Assembly: GCF_963576545.1 (NCBI RefSeq)
Contig: NC_083648.1
Span: forward strand, 22,723,542 to 22,787,541
Source: Limanda limanda
Taxonomy: Eukaryota; Chordata; Actinopteri; Pleuronectiformes; Pleuronectidae
Length of the DNA: 64,000 bases
Direction: 5' to 3'
In this document: in pieces, positions 1 through 12,965 of the stretch
Position numbering within the stretch: position 1 is the stretch's first letter
Layout of the letters: each line of letters starts with the position of its first letter
The notes under the pieces: generated by a model
What the model was told of the DNA's origin: nothing
Seen by the model: only the letters and a program-made list of their open reading frames with translations
Database searches by the model: none
Translations under genes and position numbers: made by a program

Positions 1-190
1 CAGGCACATAGACTGTATATAAAGATATAGATGTCACCCATAGGTTGGTTGTGACGATCACTGCGGGCTGTTTGGCCATCGCCACCTTACTCTTCCTAAC
101 TCCTAGTTCGAAATTGGGCAAGAATGTAGAGCAAAGGTGGGGATGAAGTTGGTAAAATGACGCCTGGTTGCAAACACGCCCACCGTAGCT
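1..190. repeat. common teleost interspersed repeat (left-edge copy)
   Basis: The segment opens with catagactgtatataaagat and continues through a 'gtcacccat' and a 'ttggccatcgccacctt' block. I recognise that arrangement from many percomorph introns. A short fragment with the same catagactgtatata core lies near 10850. The right boundary is unclear and could extend to about 480. The class is not known to me. Confidence 0.45.
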
Positions 191-3100
191 ATGGCAAAGA
201 TACTGAGGTAAGAAGCTGGGCTGCGCTACTTGACATTGCTAGCCGGCTATTACCCAAATAGCACAAAACAAATTTGGCACCCCTTTTGTTGCCATGCGGT
301 GTTGCTATGTCTTACTTGCCACCCAGATCTGGAGAACGGGACTAGGCCACATAAGTGCCACCATTCCATGTGGTATGTGGTCGGTATATGGGATGTACGC
401 CTAATCTGGGCCAAAACAAACTTGCTATGTCGGCAGAAACCCTACATGTAAAGGCGCTGGACAAAGTGCTAACCACAGCCACTTATATTCATACGCTAAC
501 TAGTGTTTGATAGTAGCTATTTAGTGTTTTCCCCATCAATTGTTAGATGCTGGCTAGCATAGCCATACTTAATACTAAACCTGTTCTAGTCGCTTATACT
601 GCTGGTGTAAATTGTAAGCATATTTATGATACTGATAGATATCTCCACTAGGGATTACATGTACTGCTGTTGTGCTGTGCAAGTGATTACGTTGAATAGG
701 ACTGCTCAGATAGACAGGTACAGTACTTTCTCACAAGATGTTCATTTCTTTCAGTACATTCACTTGTTGAGGTCTTGGCTACCTGTGATGCTTCCACTCG
801 CTGCATATAACATAAACTCTTAGTACCAGTCTGAGCTACTTTGCACAGATGCCATTACATACAGTATTCAGTATTATGTAAAAACTCAGCCACGGGTTGC
901 TTTCTCCTTCTTTTTCATACAGTAGATGTTACATGACAGACTGTCTGATAAAAAATGTCCTTTTTCAGTGAACTTTGTATTTTTCATTACCTAAAGCCTT
1001 TATTACACTCATTTATTTTGCTCCCATCTTCACAGTGTGGATCGTTGGTGACAGCTATGTTCGGCATACTGCCTCGAGGATCTAGAGACAGAAAAAAGCA
1101 ACTATAGCGTGCAGTATGTCTGTGTATATTGGTTTGGAGGTCTGGACGAAGCCTGGCATCTTTTTAACACTTCCAGAGTATTACCCATTGTCCTGCTTAA
1201 CTTATTTTTTCATATTTCATAAAACATTGGTCTCTTATTTTTTTTATTTTTTTCCCCTTTGTTAATATTTGCTCTTTTGCCATTTTTTCAGTTAATACTT
1301 TGTCTACTTGTAAATATTGTTGTGTTATATTCTATGCACCAACCTAACCAAGTAAATTTTCTATATGTGAAAATATACTTGGCCAATAAAAGAAATCTAA
1401 AAGAACTTTGTTTCCAACTTTATGCACCATGGGAAAAGGCTGCCAGACATCCTGAAAGTCAATACTGGACTTAACTTTTAATCATTACTTTAAATGTGTA
1501 GATTTAATTGACTCAGTTTATATTTGTTTCTTTCCACAGTTATTTGACTGGTTGCAGTGACTGAATAACCCCCGACCTAATTAGTGATGTGAAGTGATTA
1601 CATCATTGATTAGTCTAATAAATAGACACTTAACAATGTAATTATTTAGTATAGGAAAGCCTGGCTGGCACAGCAATGTCCGGAAATCCGACATTTTGGG
1701 GCAAGTGTTAACAGGATCACACAGGCTGCAGTGCTCATCTGTACTGTACTGCACAGCGACCGGAGGACTTTGGTCTCTAGACCCTTGGTTCAGGATCTTA
1801 TGTGTTTAACAGATGCTTGATTACTGAAGCTGTATGCTTATCTACTGCTATCTGTTTGACAAATTGAAGAAAAACAACTCTAAAATCTCACCAGTGTGAG
1901 TGGTGGAGGGATTTGGATTTGTTCCATACGCTCTGCTGGCATGCTCTTGATAAGTGAAGCCTTTTAGCAAAGAACAGTGAAGCATCAGCTTTTTGTTCGG
2001 CTGTCAGCTCCCAGGAGAAATGTCGGCCTTGACTTTGTTCAGCATGATTGATGGGGTCTCACCTTTGGTTTAGAGGGTTACTCAGGAGTAACATGTACAA
2101 CATGCTCTGCTCATGCTCAATGGGAGGGGAGTGAAGGGAAAAGCACCAAGGCTATATCCACCAGTGGTAATGGAAAACGTCAACTGTCAATACCTGCCAG
2201 GCTACAGTATATCATACTCACATATTCACAGAAGGAAATGACTCAAGCTTTTTTGTGCTTTTGGGTCTATTTATATTCAAAAGCGTAGTTATAATAAATT
2301 CAAGAGCATCACTGTGTGCTCTTGAGTTAATCCTACATCAGTTCCAAGACCGGGTCCAGTTAAGCTCAAACTCAAAGAGTCTTTGAGTGAGAGACAAGGA
2401 AAAAAACTGAATCCTACTCAAGACGAAGATGGAAGGAAATGTGAACACATTGTGCCAATAAGTAATCCCTCTGAAACACTGCATATCCATCTGTGCAGGT
2501 CTATAAATATTCAACATCCATTTGCTTTGCTTTTTTGACTGAACAATGCAGAAAGAAATTTAGGAGCTTCATTTTTTTTAAGTGCTTTGCCAACATGAAG
2601 TGAAGGAGAGTCAGAAAGAAAAGTGCATTGTGTCTACACTGCTGCTGACATTTAGGCCAGAATTTAAAGAAAGATACAAAGCTCAGATTAGTTCAGGAAA
2701 GAGAGACAGTCAGAACTTGTGTAAAAGTCAACTTATGTCATTTAAGGGCAGCAGTTCTGCTTTATTCATGTTGATAATATTGTTCTTATCAAGATAATTA
2801 CCGATATCTGGAAAATTAGTTGGACAAGAACAAACACCAATCGCTGTAAAATTACCAGGTTTTAGCCAGATTATTAAAACCAATAATTTTCAATGGATGC
2901 TGCGTGGCTGTGGTGAAAACTCGGGGTGAATTTGCCGGTGGAGAGATGCATCACGATGTACAGCAGTGAGATGACAGCTGATGATGCAACAACATGAAGG
3001 CATGGCTAAATCTGATTGGTTTAACTGGAAGGGCTCTACCTTACAACAATGCAACGCACAATGCAAATTGATTTACTAGTGTCAGACTGACAGGTTGTCA

Positions 3101-3306
3101 TTTTCCTGTCAATTCCCAATCTTGTTAAACTAGCAAATCTGTTGGTCTTAAAGTATGATCAGGTGCACTATTGTATTCATATCCATTTGTGTACTAGTTT
3201 AGTTGGAAAAAGTGGATTTGGATGCAATGTGAATCTACTTGTGCTTCACACTGTTAAAAAAGACCACAAATGGCAACCACCCTCAGTCAAGTGATTGAGC
3301 AAGAAA

Positions 3307-3328
3307 AAGAGAGAGAGAGAGAGAGAGA
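3307..3328. repeat. (GA)n simple repeat
   Basis: A short purine tract of alternating GA inside intronic DNA. Confidence 0.85.
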
Positions 3329-5045
3329 AAGAAATGAATGGTGCCATGTCAATGCTACAACCTGGATGGTTTGACCTTTCACTAAACTTATACCTGTGCG
3401 TATACCAGGTATCTTGAGGCTCATAGTGCGACAAAACAAAAGGAGCTCATCAAATGCACTTGTGGCAAATAAGTGTAATCTATTAGCCAATTCTGTGATG
3501 TGTTTTTTCTGGCTCACTGAACCTGTAAAAGAACATAAAGGTCATGTTGCAAATGTCTTCTAGGAGGCTACCAACTTGTCAGAGTGCAGATAATTCTTTG
3601 TGTTTTCACTACAGTTTCTCAGTGAATGTTCTGTATTTTTCTGAAAGAAACGTCCCAAAAAACATCACATAACATGTTTAGGTCTACAGAACTAGAAGGC
3701 ACTCAGAGTGTTTTCTGCCAAGGCTAATCCATCGCCATGCGCCATGTCAAAGAAAGGTTTCCCATTAACCCGCCATTTTGTAATTGGTCCTGCCACAGTC
3801 TCAGAAGCGACCAAAGAAATTGTATATGAATGATAATAAAATTTGCTGCACTATTTGATGTGATCACGGCCAAGACAACCCCCTTAAAACTTTTACGGTC
3901 CATGCAGTTAGACCTCATACTAAGCTGCTGTTGTGCTCGTACCCTTGAAGTGCAATGCAGTTCTCTCTCCCTCTCTCTCTCATTCTTGTCTTTCACTATT
4001 TAGTCTGTTTACCCGTCACTCGGAATTTACCAGCGACTGAATTCCATTTGTGAATGGGGCAAATTCAAATGGTGAAGAGAAAGAGAAACCTTGGATCTGC
4101 CCATTTGTTTTATTTGTATGGGTTCTTTCCTTAACCATGCTGCTTCTATCCACCACATTCCATGGTAAGCCATCCAATAGTTTTTGTGCAATCCTGCTAA
4201 ATAACAGACTGACAAAGAAAAGAAAAAAATATTTTATACACAAATTGTTGTAGGAAACTGATGAATGACAGCTTTTATTAATGTGTTTTTACTCAGGTTT
4301 ATTTAGTCCCTTTATCCTCAGGAAGTGAAAACCGCCTCCTCATAGACTTTTGACTATCACTTGGCTGCTGCTCCAACACTCTCCTTGGCAGCACTCCCAA
4401 CGTGCCGATAGTGTACCTCTGAACATAATTGCTACTTTGCTGCTTTGTTTAACATGCTGCGAAAGATCCGAAATATTTGCCATCTGAAAGCGGATTTTAC
4501 AATTTGAATGACAGCCTGGATTGTGTCCAGAAAAGAAAAGAAAAAAAAAGAATGTTAGCGCAGCAATGAGACGACAGGAGCTGCAGTGTTTTCATTTGGA
4601 TTTGTTACAAAGCCGCTGAACAAATCATTCATCTTCTTTTCATTAGTGTTTCTGAGGCCACAGCACTGAACTCAAACTTGTTTTACACTAAGAAGGTGTG
4701 ACATTCCAAGAGCTCAGTAAACAGGCAACGATACAGTTTTGCACTTTATTTCCCACATCTCCCACCTCTCTGCTATTCCTCACCTTTTAAAACACGTGAC
4801 AATACTATATTTAGGGCAACCGGATTCAGAAAAACGTATAGAGTCTTAAATAGCTGGTGATCTCTTGGGCATCGACGAAAGCAGCACGGTGTGTTATTGT
4901 GCATGTGCAACTTGTGCTGAAAACTATTCGCTTCAAGCAGATATCTGCACACCGATCCCTTAGGCAGTCACATTAAAGAAAGCCAGTATGTTATGATATG
5001 GGAACGTGTGTCTCCAGAGGCACAACATGACTCTTTGTGTCCCCC

Positions 5046-5064
5046 ACACACACGCACACTCACA

Positions 5065-5144
<80 letters not shown>

Positions 5145-5149
5145 CACAC
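5046..5149 (+). repeat. compound (CA)n-(CGCA)n microsatellite
   Basis: Interrupted CA units are followed by about 34 bp of pure CA. Seven or so CGCA units and a final short CA stretch follow. It is an alternating purine-pyrimidine tract with CpG steps throughout the right half. Confidence 0.95.
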
Positions 5150-6684
5150 AAAGAGCAGACAGAGCAGAGGAAAGAAGGTAAGGAAAACAGCCCAACAAAC
5201 ATCAGAACCCAAATGGTCCAGGTTTAGGGCTCCTGCAGGAAGGAAGGCGCCGCTCGTTACAGCAGCCTCAATCTTTTCCTGATGTTTTGCAAGAGTAGCT
5301 CAGATATTGTCACAGCCCATCTCAGTTTTCATCAGTATCTCCTCCACCTTTGGATTTAAGCTATCTATAGCCCCTCTGCAATCTCCTTGCAACACACACA
5401 CGCGCACACAAACTTTCACTCACTCTACTGGCACATTGTCACACTGACACACACATATGCATGAGGGATTCATTACGAATGCATCCTATGAAAAATACAA
5501 TACAATTACTGAAGCCTCGCTGTCAGTGCTGCTGGTCCGTATATCATTTTACATAGTGGACAGAGTGTGTGTTTGGGTGTGTGGGCGAGTCTCAGAAAAT
5601 GACTCCAAAAAAAGGAGGCATGAGTCACACACACTGATCCAGCTTTTGGATTCATTGAAAGGTCTCAGAACTCACTCTGTATTGCCCTGGGGAGAGTCGG
5701 GCTGCTGAATAATAGATGTAAAACAAGGAAGACAGTTTCTCCGCTTTAAATGTGAGAATTCCTTCCTCCACTCGTAACTGTAGTGACGCACTGCCACGGA
5801 CTTTCTAAGAAACTGGATACAACTAAAACTATTAATTGTGTCCATCTTGTTTCATCTCCATTTGGGGGGGAAACAGTACATTATTCAGACATGAAGGGAT
5901 GTTGCTCTCTGAACAGAGATAGACTGAAAGGCCTTAATTAGATGACCTGACACTGATTTGCTACAAATGTCACATCACTTTGTAGAGTCATCACTCGAAT
6001 GCAAATACAGTGACAACACCAACACCTCGCAACATCCAGCATAACACACAGTTAATAGTAAAGGCAAGATCTCTGATATGCAGTGAAAATACACACTTTG
6101 TATATTTTTCGGTTTGAAAATAGCGAGGTCCCGTCAATACACACTCGACCATTGATCAGTCTCATTCATTGATCGTGACGTTTCATCATGTTCTTATGGA
6201 GACAAATAACTAATTAAAACTAAACCAAAAATGAAACCAGTATGTTAAGAACTATACCCAAACAACTGAAAGCAGCTTTTGCAAGTATTAGGGTTAAAAT
6301 ATCCAAAGCAAACGAAAGAGAGACTGGTAACATGCTTCAACAGGTTGATCAGATGTTTAGGGGGATCTGTGGTAACAATAATATTTTTCACATTGTTTAG
6401 CCAAAAGTTGTGTAGGCTTAGGTTGGTTAAGGTAAACCTCACCAAAACACCAACAACCAATTGCTATATATATAACATATCGTATATCTCAAAGCCCATT
6501 AGGGAGGCCATATGTTGCACATCATTCATACCAAAACGTCAGCGTTACTGACAGTACATCAAGTTTGTTACGAACTATTACTTTGTGGACATCTGAGGGA
6601 TATCCTCAGGGGCCATTTGTTCCAGTTTCATTTGTACTTTGAATACAGCATCACTCTTGCCCTATGATATTTAAACAGCATTTG

Positions 6685-7007
6685 TACAGTGTTGCAGCCA
6701 AATCCAATACAATTGAAGTAAATGGGGACCACTTCTTCAAACGTAAAAAAAACTGTCCACTGATAAAAGGACAAATGGACATTTAGGCTGAAATCATGGT
6801 GTAAATGATTTGAAAATTTGAATGTCAGGACTCACGGACACTTGGATGACACCACAGGACCAGAATGGAGGCATTTCGTGTTTTTTTTTGATGTTTTTTC
6901 TCATTTAAAGGAGTCATCAGTCACTTAAATTGTGTTGTATTCTGCTCAAACAAAGTTAACAAATAGTTTTTATATCTAGAATTCTAGATTTTTGGGTGAA
7001 CTATCCC
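6685..7007 (+). mobile_element. MITE-like element, left end missing, related to 14249-14493
   Basis: The right end reads gggtgaactatccctTTAA, the same terminus as the 14.3 kb element. It shares an internal block (cggacacttg..tgacaccaca, then atggaggcat). A further block near 6700 (aatacaattgaagtaaatgg) matches the reverse complement of a block in the 14.3 kb copy. No matching left terminus was found, so the left boundary is approximate. No coding potential. Confidence 0.5.
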
Positions 7008-7029
7008 TTAAAGACTCAGTGCACAGCTG

Positions 7030-7212
7030 AGCACACAGGCAGAGGCTGAGGGGTAGAGCGGTTCTCCCTCCAACCAGAAGGTCGGCGGCTCGAATCCCAG
7101 CCTAAGCCGAAGTGTCCGTGGGCAAGATGTGTACGGCCCCTCATAGATGTTGAATGCACTAATTAGAAGTCACTTTGGATAAAAGCGTCAGTTAAATGAC
7201 ATGTAATGTGAT
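7030..7212 (+). mobile_element. tRNA-derived SINE
   Basis: An A-box-like gggtagagcggt (about 7051) and a B-box-like ggctcgaatcc (7087-7097) lie at tRNA spacing. After them comes the conserved teleost SINE tail, actttggataaaagcgtc, and a gttaaatgacatgtaatgt end (about 7171-7212). The head resembles a diverged tRNA rather than an intact tRNA gene: no complete cloverleaf or acceptor stem could be closed. It starts directly after the MITE-like repeat ending at 7007. Confidence 0.75.
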
Positions 7213-10200
7213 GTAGGCAGACCACAGACACTTTTTCTTTTTTTTTTTCAGAATACTAAAAAAACCTAACATACCTTTAAATGCCTGAATGTTAACACTA
7301 GAAAACATGAATACGCTTCATATTGAGGGGGCAGCAGTCAGGTAGCAAATACTTCAAGGGTTATGTCACAGGCCTAAATCGGCACAGATCAAATCAGGGA
7401 CCCAGAGTCATGGTGTCACGCCTGTCAACCCTTGATGTCACATTTACCTTGTTCTCCTTTTCTCCTGCCACACCTCCACCCCCCTGTCATCCACTCCCAC
7501 CTGCGCTGCACTGACTCCTATGTTCCTGCCATCTGTCATCTCCTCACCTTGGCTGCAAACTTACAAACAGATCACAAATGCTAATCCTTGACAACAATTT
7601 GAATGATGACCACACCCACTTACTTGTGTGTTACATGGGATTTGCATCCAGCTTTCCTGTATCAAAGTTTGCAGCGATATCCACCACACAAAGGATGGAG
7701 AATGTTGCCAAGGCGACCAGAGCAGCCACCTGACTCGACCTCAACCCACCATAACCTAGCTAGTAACACTGTGCTGTCCCTGTGCAACTAGATCAAAACA
7801 AGTGTTTGTTTTTGTCTAAGATTTGTCTAATGTATTAAAACAACAAGATGTATTAAAATATTCTGTTTTACGGTCTTATGCTTCCTCCATGGTGGATTTC
7901 AGAGGCAGGCCGGATGGCAATTTATTCACTGGCAGAGCGAGTGATGAAAAGCTTGTTAAACAACAAAATGTTCTACAATTCTGTTTTATCAGCAAACTGT
8001 TCTCATCATTTGGAATGGGATTGTGGTCTGTGGCTTGAATAAAACATAAGGTACAGTTGATGCACATGGTAAAGACAAACAATGGGCCTCGAGTGTGGCT
8101 TTAAAGAAATCTCTGTACATTAATTTTACATTGTTTCATATGAAATGTTTCCTCTTCACATTTCATAATTGTTGTGTTTCTCCATATGTCAGGAATATGC
8201 TCAAAATGTATCCCCCTGTGTACTTTAAAACAGATCAGAGTCTTTGCACGCATCGTGTATCACATCCATCAATCTACAGTTGTGAGTCGTGCTATTACAG
8301 CCAAGGAGCTGCTTTCAACATCCCAGCTGCATTTTTATATCAATGTCTTGCTTTGGTATTCAGCCGACAGCCTCTGCAAGCAATCTTAAAAACAACTACA
8401 AAGATATAAATTGTGAGAAAGCGAGAGTTGTGTGATCTCAGAGACCAGTGGAGATTAAATTAAAGAACAATATTCTGCTACGTTGGCGTTTACTTTTAAC
8501 TCTACACTCCTCCAGTGTTCTGTTGTTGGGCCACAAGCAGAACTATCAGTCAGGTATCGACACGATGCTTTTCCTCAACACAACAGTGCAGGCAAACCAT
8601 CGAGCTCACATCTATCATTTCCACCCATTTCTCATCCATCTGTCAACACTGTGGTGCTATCAACCATCCCCATGCTAAACAAAACAAACTTTATGCAATG
8701 CGGCAGAGGAGGAGGGATAAATAGATTTAAGAAAAGAAGAGAACATTTTCTATATTTCTATTTCAGTCGTAAATCAATAGCCAAGATATACCTCCCTCCC
8801 AGTGTAAGAAGGAGGAGGTGTAACTGGCAGAGGTGGCAGCGCAGGACAGGCCCAGTGAGAAAATACAACACAACGCCGCTCTACCTTGTGGCTCGAAGGT
8901 GTTTTTGTTCTCTACCTTCTTTCATGTAACTTTGTACAAGCGTCTAGATTCTCACGAAAAGGAGATATTACTATTTACAGAGGCCATATTGAAGAAGAAG
9001 TTCAGAGATTCTTTTAATTAAATTCTAATATCTCATATTACAAGAAGAAAGTCGATTTTATGAGACCATCATCAGGAGTTTAGACTGGTGGTTATTTTAC
9101 AGAGGGAATATTGAAAGAGCAGCCTGTAGCCTGTGTTAATAAAGATTATGGAGCATCTTGTTAAGTTTTACAATAGTAAAAGTTTCTCAAATAACAAAAT
9201 ACTCATCAGCACCACATTATCATAAGTATCAGGACTTTGTAAAGATACTGATATGAAGAAAGAAGTATACAGACTTAAAGGAAGGCTCTTCTGTGTAGAT
9301 GCAACATTGTGGTTGAGGATCCAGAGAAAGTGACCCACAGGAAAGCAAAAGTTCTTCTTGCTGGTATTTCAAAGTTTTCGTTGTTTAGTTTCTTTATTCT
9401 GGTAATATTATGACTCTTTGTCATTAAATCACAACTTTATTCACATGATATTACCGCTGAATTTCTTATAATATTACAACTTTGATCTAAAAATCTAAGA
9501 TTATTTTTACAATTTCCTCAATATGGAGTTATTTAAATTGTTAATTGTTTATAAGCATTATCTACAGTAGATATGGAAATCCTTTGAGCTGAGAACATTT
9601 ATTTCAAATCCCAAACAGGACACGTCTCACAGGTTGTAATGAATTAGCTGCAAACTAAAGCTGCCAGTATCATTTACAGATTTGTTTTATTCCATTCCAT
9701 TATATTTTCTTTTTAGTGGCTTTTAACAGCACATCTTTTTATCTATTTACTTTTTTGCTTCGAAAAATTATCCATTTAAAAAAAATTGATGTTGGACAGT
9801 GTCTCCCTGCTTTTGCCCGGAGTCCAAATGAAGTCGACAGTGGAGACATGCAAGCTAATTGATCAGCTCCACACGGCTCCCCTGGAGAAAACCAGGTCAA
9901 GTGCTGCAGGCAATCTATTTTCCATTTCTGGCCCTGCAGCTCGATTGAGCAGAGTCACAGTCACGCCTGTAAACACAAAAAAATAAATAAAAAGGCTCCT
10001 TCCTGCCACAGGCCGAGTAACTGCCACTGAGTTCTGGGCTCTCAGACAATAGTCACTGGTGAGGAGCCAATACTGAGGGCTGCATGCAGACACTGCAGGG
10101 GCAGACACCTGGAGTGACCTCCATGACAAGTTTACAAGTCGGTGCTCCATAATACTGCCACAAAGCCAGTTTGACACAAGCATCAGCTCTCTTCATCGAT

Positions 10201-12349
10201 CCTCATACACTGTGACAGAAAGAACAAATAAATGGTGACACCCCCATGTTAATTCTTTCTTTTTTGCCACTAGCATTTAAACTGAAACACATCCAGCATT
10301 TATCTCTTTGTTTGAGCAAATTGACTGATTTGATATAAAACCAGTTTCTTTTCCTGTCATTGGAGTTTTAAGGAAACATCCCATAACTAGGAATAGATGA
10401 TCCGTGGGCATCAGTGTGGCTTTTACAGAACATTCATGTGTCAAACATGTCACAGGAAGGACGTGCCTTCAGTGGTGGGGGGTGTAATAGCTCGATGCTT
10501 GATGTTAAATTGCTTGAAGCAAGCAATTTTTGCCCACATGTGAGTTTGGTTACAGAAATTCATCAGAAAACGATGGATGTGTGAGCGGCGCATGAGCATC
10601 GAGGAACTTCTTGCTTTTCATTGCAGCACACATGTTATCACGTTAGAGCAGCCTGGCCTGCGTGAGCATGTCTCCTGCATGTGAGCCATGCTGCCCTTCT
10701 AAAGAGTCGAGCTCTTGATTATTTTCTCTGCGTTTCACAGCAAAACTGTTATCTTTTCTTATCCCTGTTGAATATGTCACAAACGTAAATATTTGCAAGA
10801 CTTCCTGTTTCAGAGTAAAAGCACTCTGAATTAATCCATCTGCTTTAACCATAGACTGTATATATATTTTTATAAGATAGATGTAAAGCTTCTTACCAGA
10901 TAGTCATGACATTTAGTCAAATACAAAGGCTACTTTTATCTAAGGAAATACAGTTATATACAGTCATTCCAGAAACCTCACGTATCAACTCTGCAGCAGA
11001 GACACCCCGAGTGTGAACAGCAGACATGAGCGAGACAAAACAGATCAGCGTCACACACGTCTGAGAGGGCCCACGTGTCAGTGATAAAAGCAACCATGTC
11101 CTCGACAATTCTATATTTACGTCTTTCAAATTAGTTAAAAACATGATTAACCTGCTGCAGTGTGGTGGTCACCTGCTCTTTATACTCACTGGATATTCTC
11201 ACATCAAAAACATTCCCCTGTGAAATGCCAATCAGTAGTTGTGACGTTATTCAGTTGCAACCATCTTTTACCGTTTTTCTATTGTTAAACTTTCTTCTAC
11301 TATTTCAGCTCAACCATTGCCCTGCTACAGAGAATAGATATAATACATATAAAGTAAAGCATATCAGAATGTAAGCATTTTCAGGAGGACGTACTTCACA
11401 CTTGCTGTAAACTAAATGATATGACTCCCTCTAATCAGAGGTGAGCCCAATTCCCCCAGCACCAGTCTCTTAGTGGAAGCCGTTCAAACAGTCATTTCGA
11501 AATATGGATATTAATTATTCATTAGGAGTTTACATTGATTCTGGCTTAAACTCAAGTTCTTTTCAGTTTTGGTACAATAATTTTGGCTGCTGTTGAAACA
11601 CCACCAGACCGCACTCATTCCCTTCAGACCTTCATAGAGCTTGTCACTTGTTGTATATGGTTACATAAGCCCTCTATTTTTCATAATCATCATTCTTAGC
11701 TCCGAGAGCTCCAGCTTCTGGTACCACAGACTCCACCTGATCACCTAGGTCCTCCACCACACCAGCATCTGCTTTAAAGGATCCTGGACTTGAAAAGTCC
11801 TCCAGCTCCAAAGTGCCTTGCAATTGTGAGTTCCTCTCCATTTTTCTTAAATTAATCAGTTTAATGCAATCATACAATAAAGTGTGTAAGGCTGTAAAAC
11901 TAACGGGGCCACTCTTCTGAATTTGGGAACCTTTATTTTGCCTTTGACACTTAAAGTGCATTTGCTGACATTTTAAAAGCATGACTTGCCATAGTCAGTC
12001 AGTCTGGTGTGTTTGTTTCATATTAGCAGTTGTGTGAGTTATTAATCTTGCAAGTTATGAAACAATAGGAGGAAAGGGCTTTTATTCCCTTGTTAAGACA
12101 AAACCATCTGACCAGATTGAGTGCAGCATTAGCGCTGGCTTTGAAGAAGTCACTGCCTTAAATTCAGTCAAGTCAAATCAGATGATGAATTGCTCTGTGT
12201 TAACAGTGATTGATTGATTGACATGTCATGTTAATGGCTACGTCTATGCTGTATCTCTGGATTGGGACCACTAAACATCGGGTTTCTTTGGTAACAGATC
12301 CTGTAACCGTGCAGAAGTGATGCGTGTGTCTGTCACACTCTTGGCTTAC

Positions 12350-12517
12350 CTGTGTCTTGGTCACACTGGTGCTCACAGGGGTCCAGGAGGCGTCGTCCAC
12401 ACAGCTCGTTGACCCAGGGCCCGCTGGCGTTCTGCTGGGAGTACAGCAAGATCTGGGCAGGGTTCAGCCAGTCGGAGGCGTCCAACTGGCTCCCCTGCAG
12501 CAAAATGAACCTCGATC
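12350..12517 (-). CDS. astn1: astrotactin 1, internal exon after transmembrane segment 2 (start of large ectodomain)
   Basis: The 168-nt exon is phase 1 at both ends. It has acceptor ctcctcag before GATCGAGG, behind a strong pyrimidine tract, and donor ACAG/gtaagc. It encodes [20 protein letters not shown], an Asn-Ala-Ser N-glycosylation sequon in SQQNASGPW, and ends [17 protein letters not shown]. From memory this matches human ASTN1 just after the second membrane span. ASTN2 differs here (for example YLDISDWLNPAKLSLYY), so astn1 is the better call. The final cysteines begin a Cys-rich EGF-like region whose next exon lies beyond the window. In the family, astrotactins are neuronal membrane glycoproteins of glial-guided migration. 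The residues are seen; the role is family knowledge. Confidence 0.95.
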
Positions 12518-12614
12518 CTGAGGAGGAGAGAAAGGGGAGGGACGTAAAAGCAGGAGAGAAATGATTTGGGATGCATACCTCAGCCAAAGCAGTCCCAATA
12601 TGAAACCACATATA

Positions 12615-12965
12615 AATTCACTTGATCCAGATTTGTTTTTATTAGGATATGCACCAAATTGCACACACTCATAGGTATCACTTCCCTAAACCCCCCAGAT
12701 TTTTGTCATCAAAATCCATGAATTATTCTTGGAGAAATCAACGACAATGTTGCAAAATGCCCTATCTCGCAGTGTTAATGAAAGTGAAAAAAATAAACCT
12801 GGACCCAGCCCCTGATCTGGATTTGAACTGATCTGCAATGGTTTTTTCTCTGTCTCATACTGCATCCTTCCACCAAGTTTCATAGTAATCTGTCCTGCAG
12901 TTTTGGTGTAATCCTGCTCAAACAGACAGCACATGAAAAAGTATCCTCCTTGGTAGAAGTAAAAA
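12615..12965 (+). repeat. interspersed repeat resembling a LINE 3' region (RTE-like?)
   Basis: It contains a block I know from many teleost introns: ccttccaccaagtttcat, then a degenerate 'cagttttggtgtaatcctgc', and an end like cctccttggtagaagtaa. It begins just past the exon at 12350-12517. The class assignment is from memory and weak; the repetitive nature is more secure. Confidence 0.5.

Larger units (their letters stand above)
1..12349 (-). other. astn1: astn1 intron downstream of the 12350-12517 exon (partial)
   Basis: This is the intron that follows the last astn1 exon in the window; it runs off the left edge. I looked on the minus strand for the next family exon (EGF-like, expected to open with a Glu-Cys-Leu-Cys type stretch) and did not find it. 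The content is AT-rich intronic DNA with a compound CA/CGCA microsatellite near 5.1 kb, a MITE-like repeat and a SINE at 6.7-7.2 kb, and a common teleost repeat at the left edge. Open frames here are short and show no recognisable domain. Confidence 0.75.

Noticed and set aside
5037..5282. His/Thr and Cys/Val repeat proteins over the CA tracts at 5.1, 18.5 and 39.3 kb
   Set aside because: Dinucleotide repeats stay open in every frame; these are not genes.
7030..7110. A tRNA gene
   Set aside because: A- and B-box-like motifs are present, but no cloverleaf closes and a SINE tail follows.
8483..8929. A 148-codon plus-strand frame
   Set aside because: No recognisable domain, AT-rich intronic composition, and no splice or promoter context; it is likely by chance.
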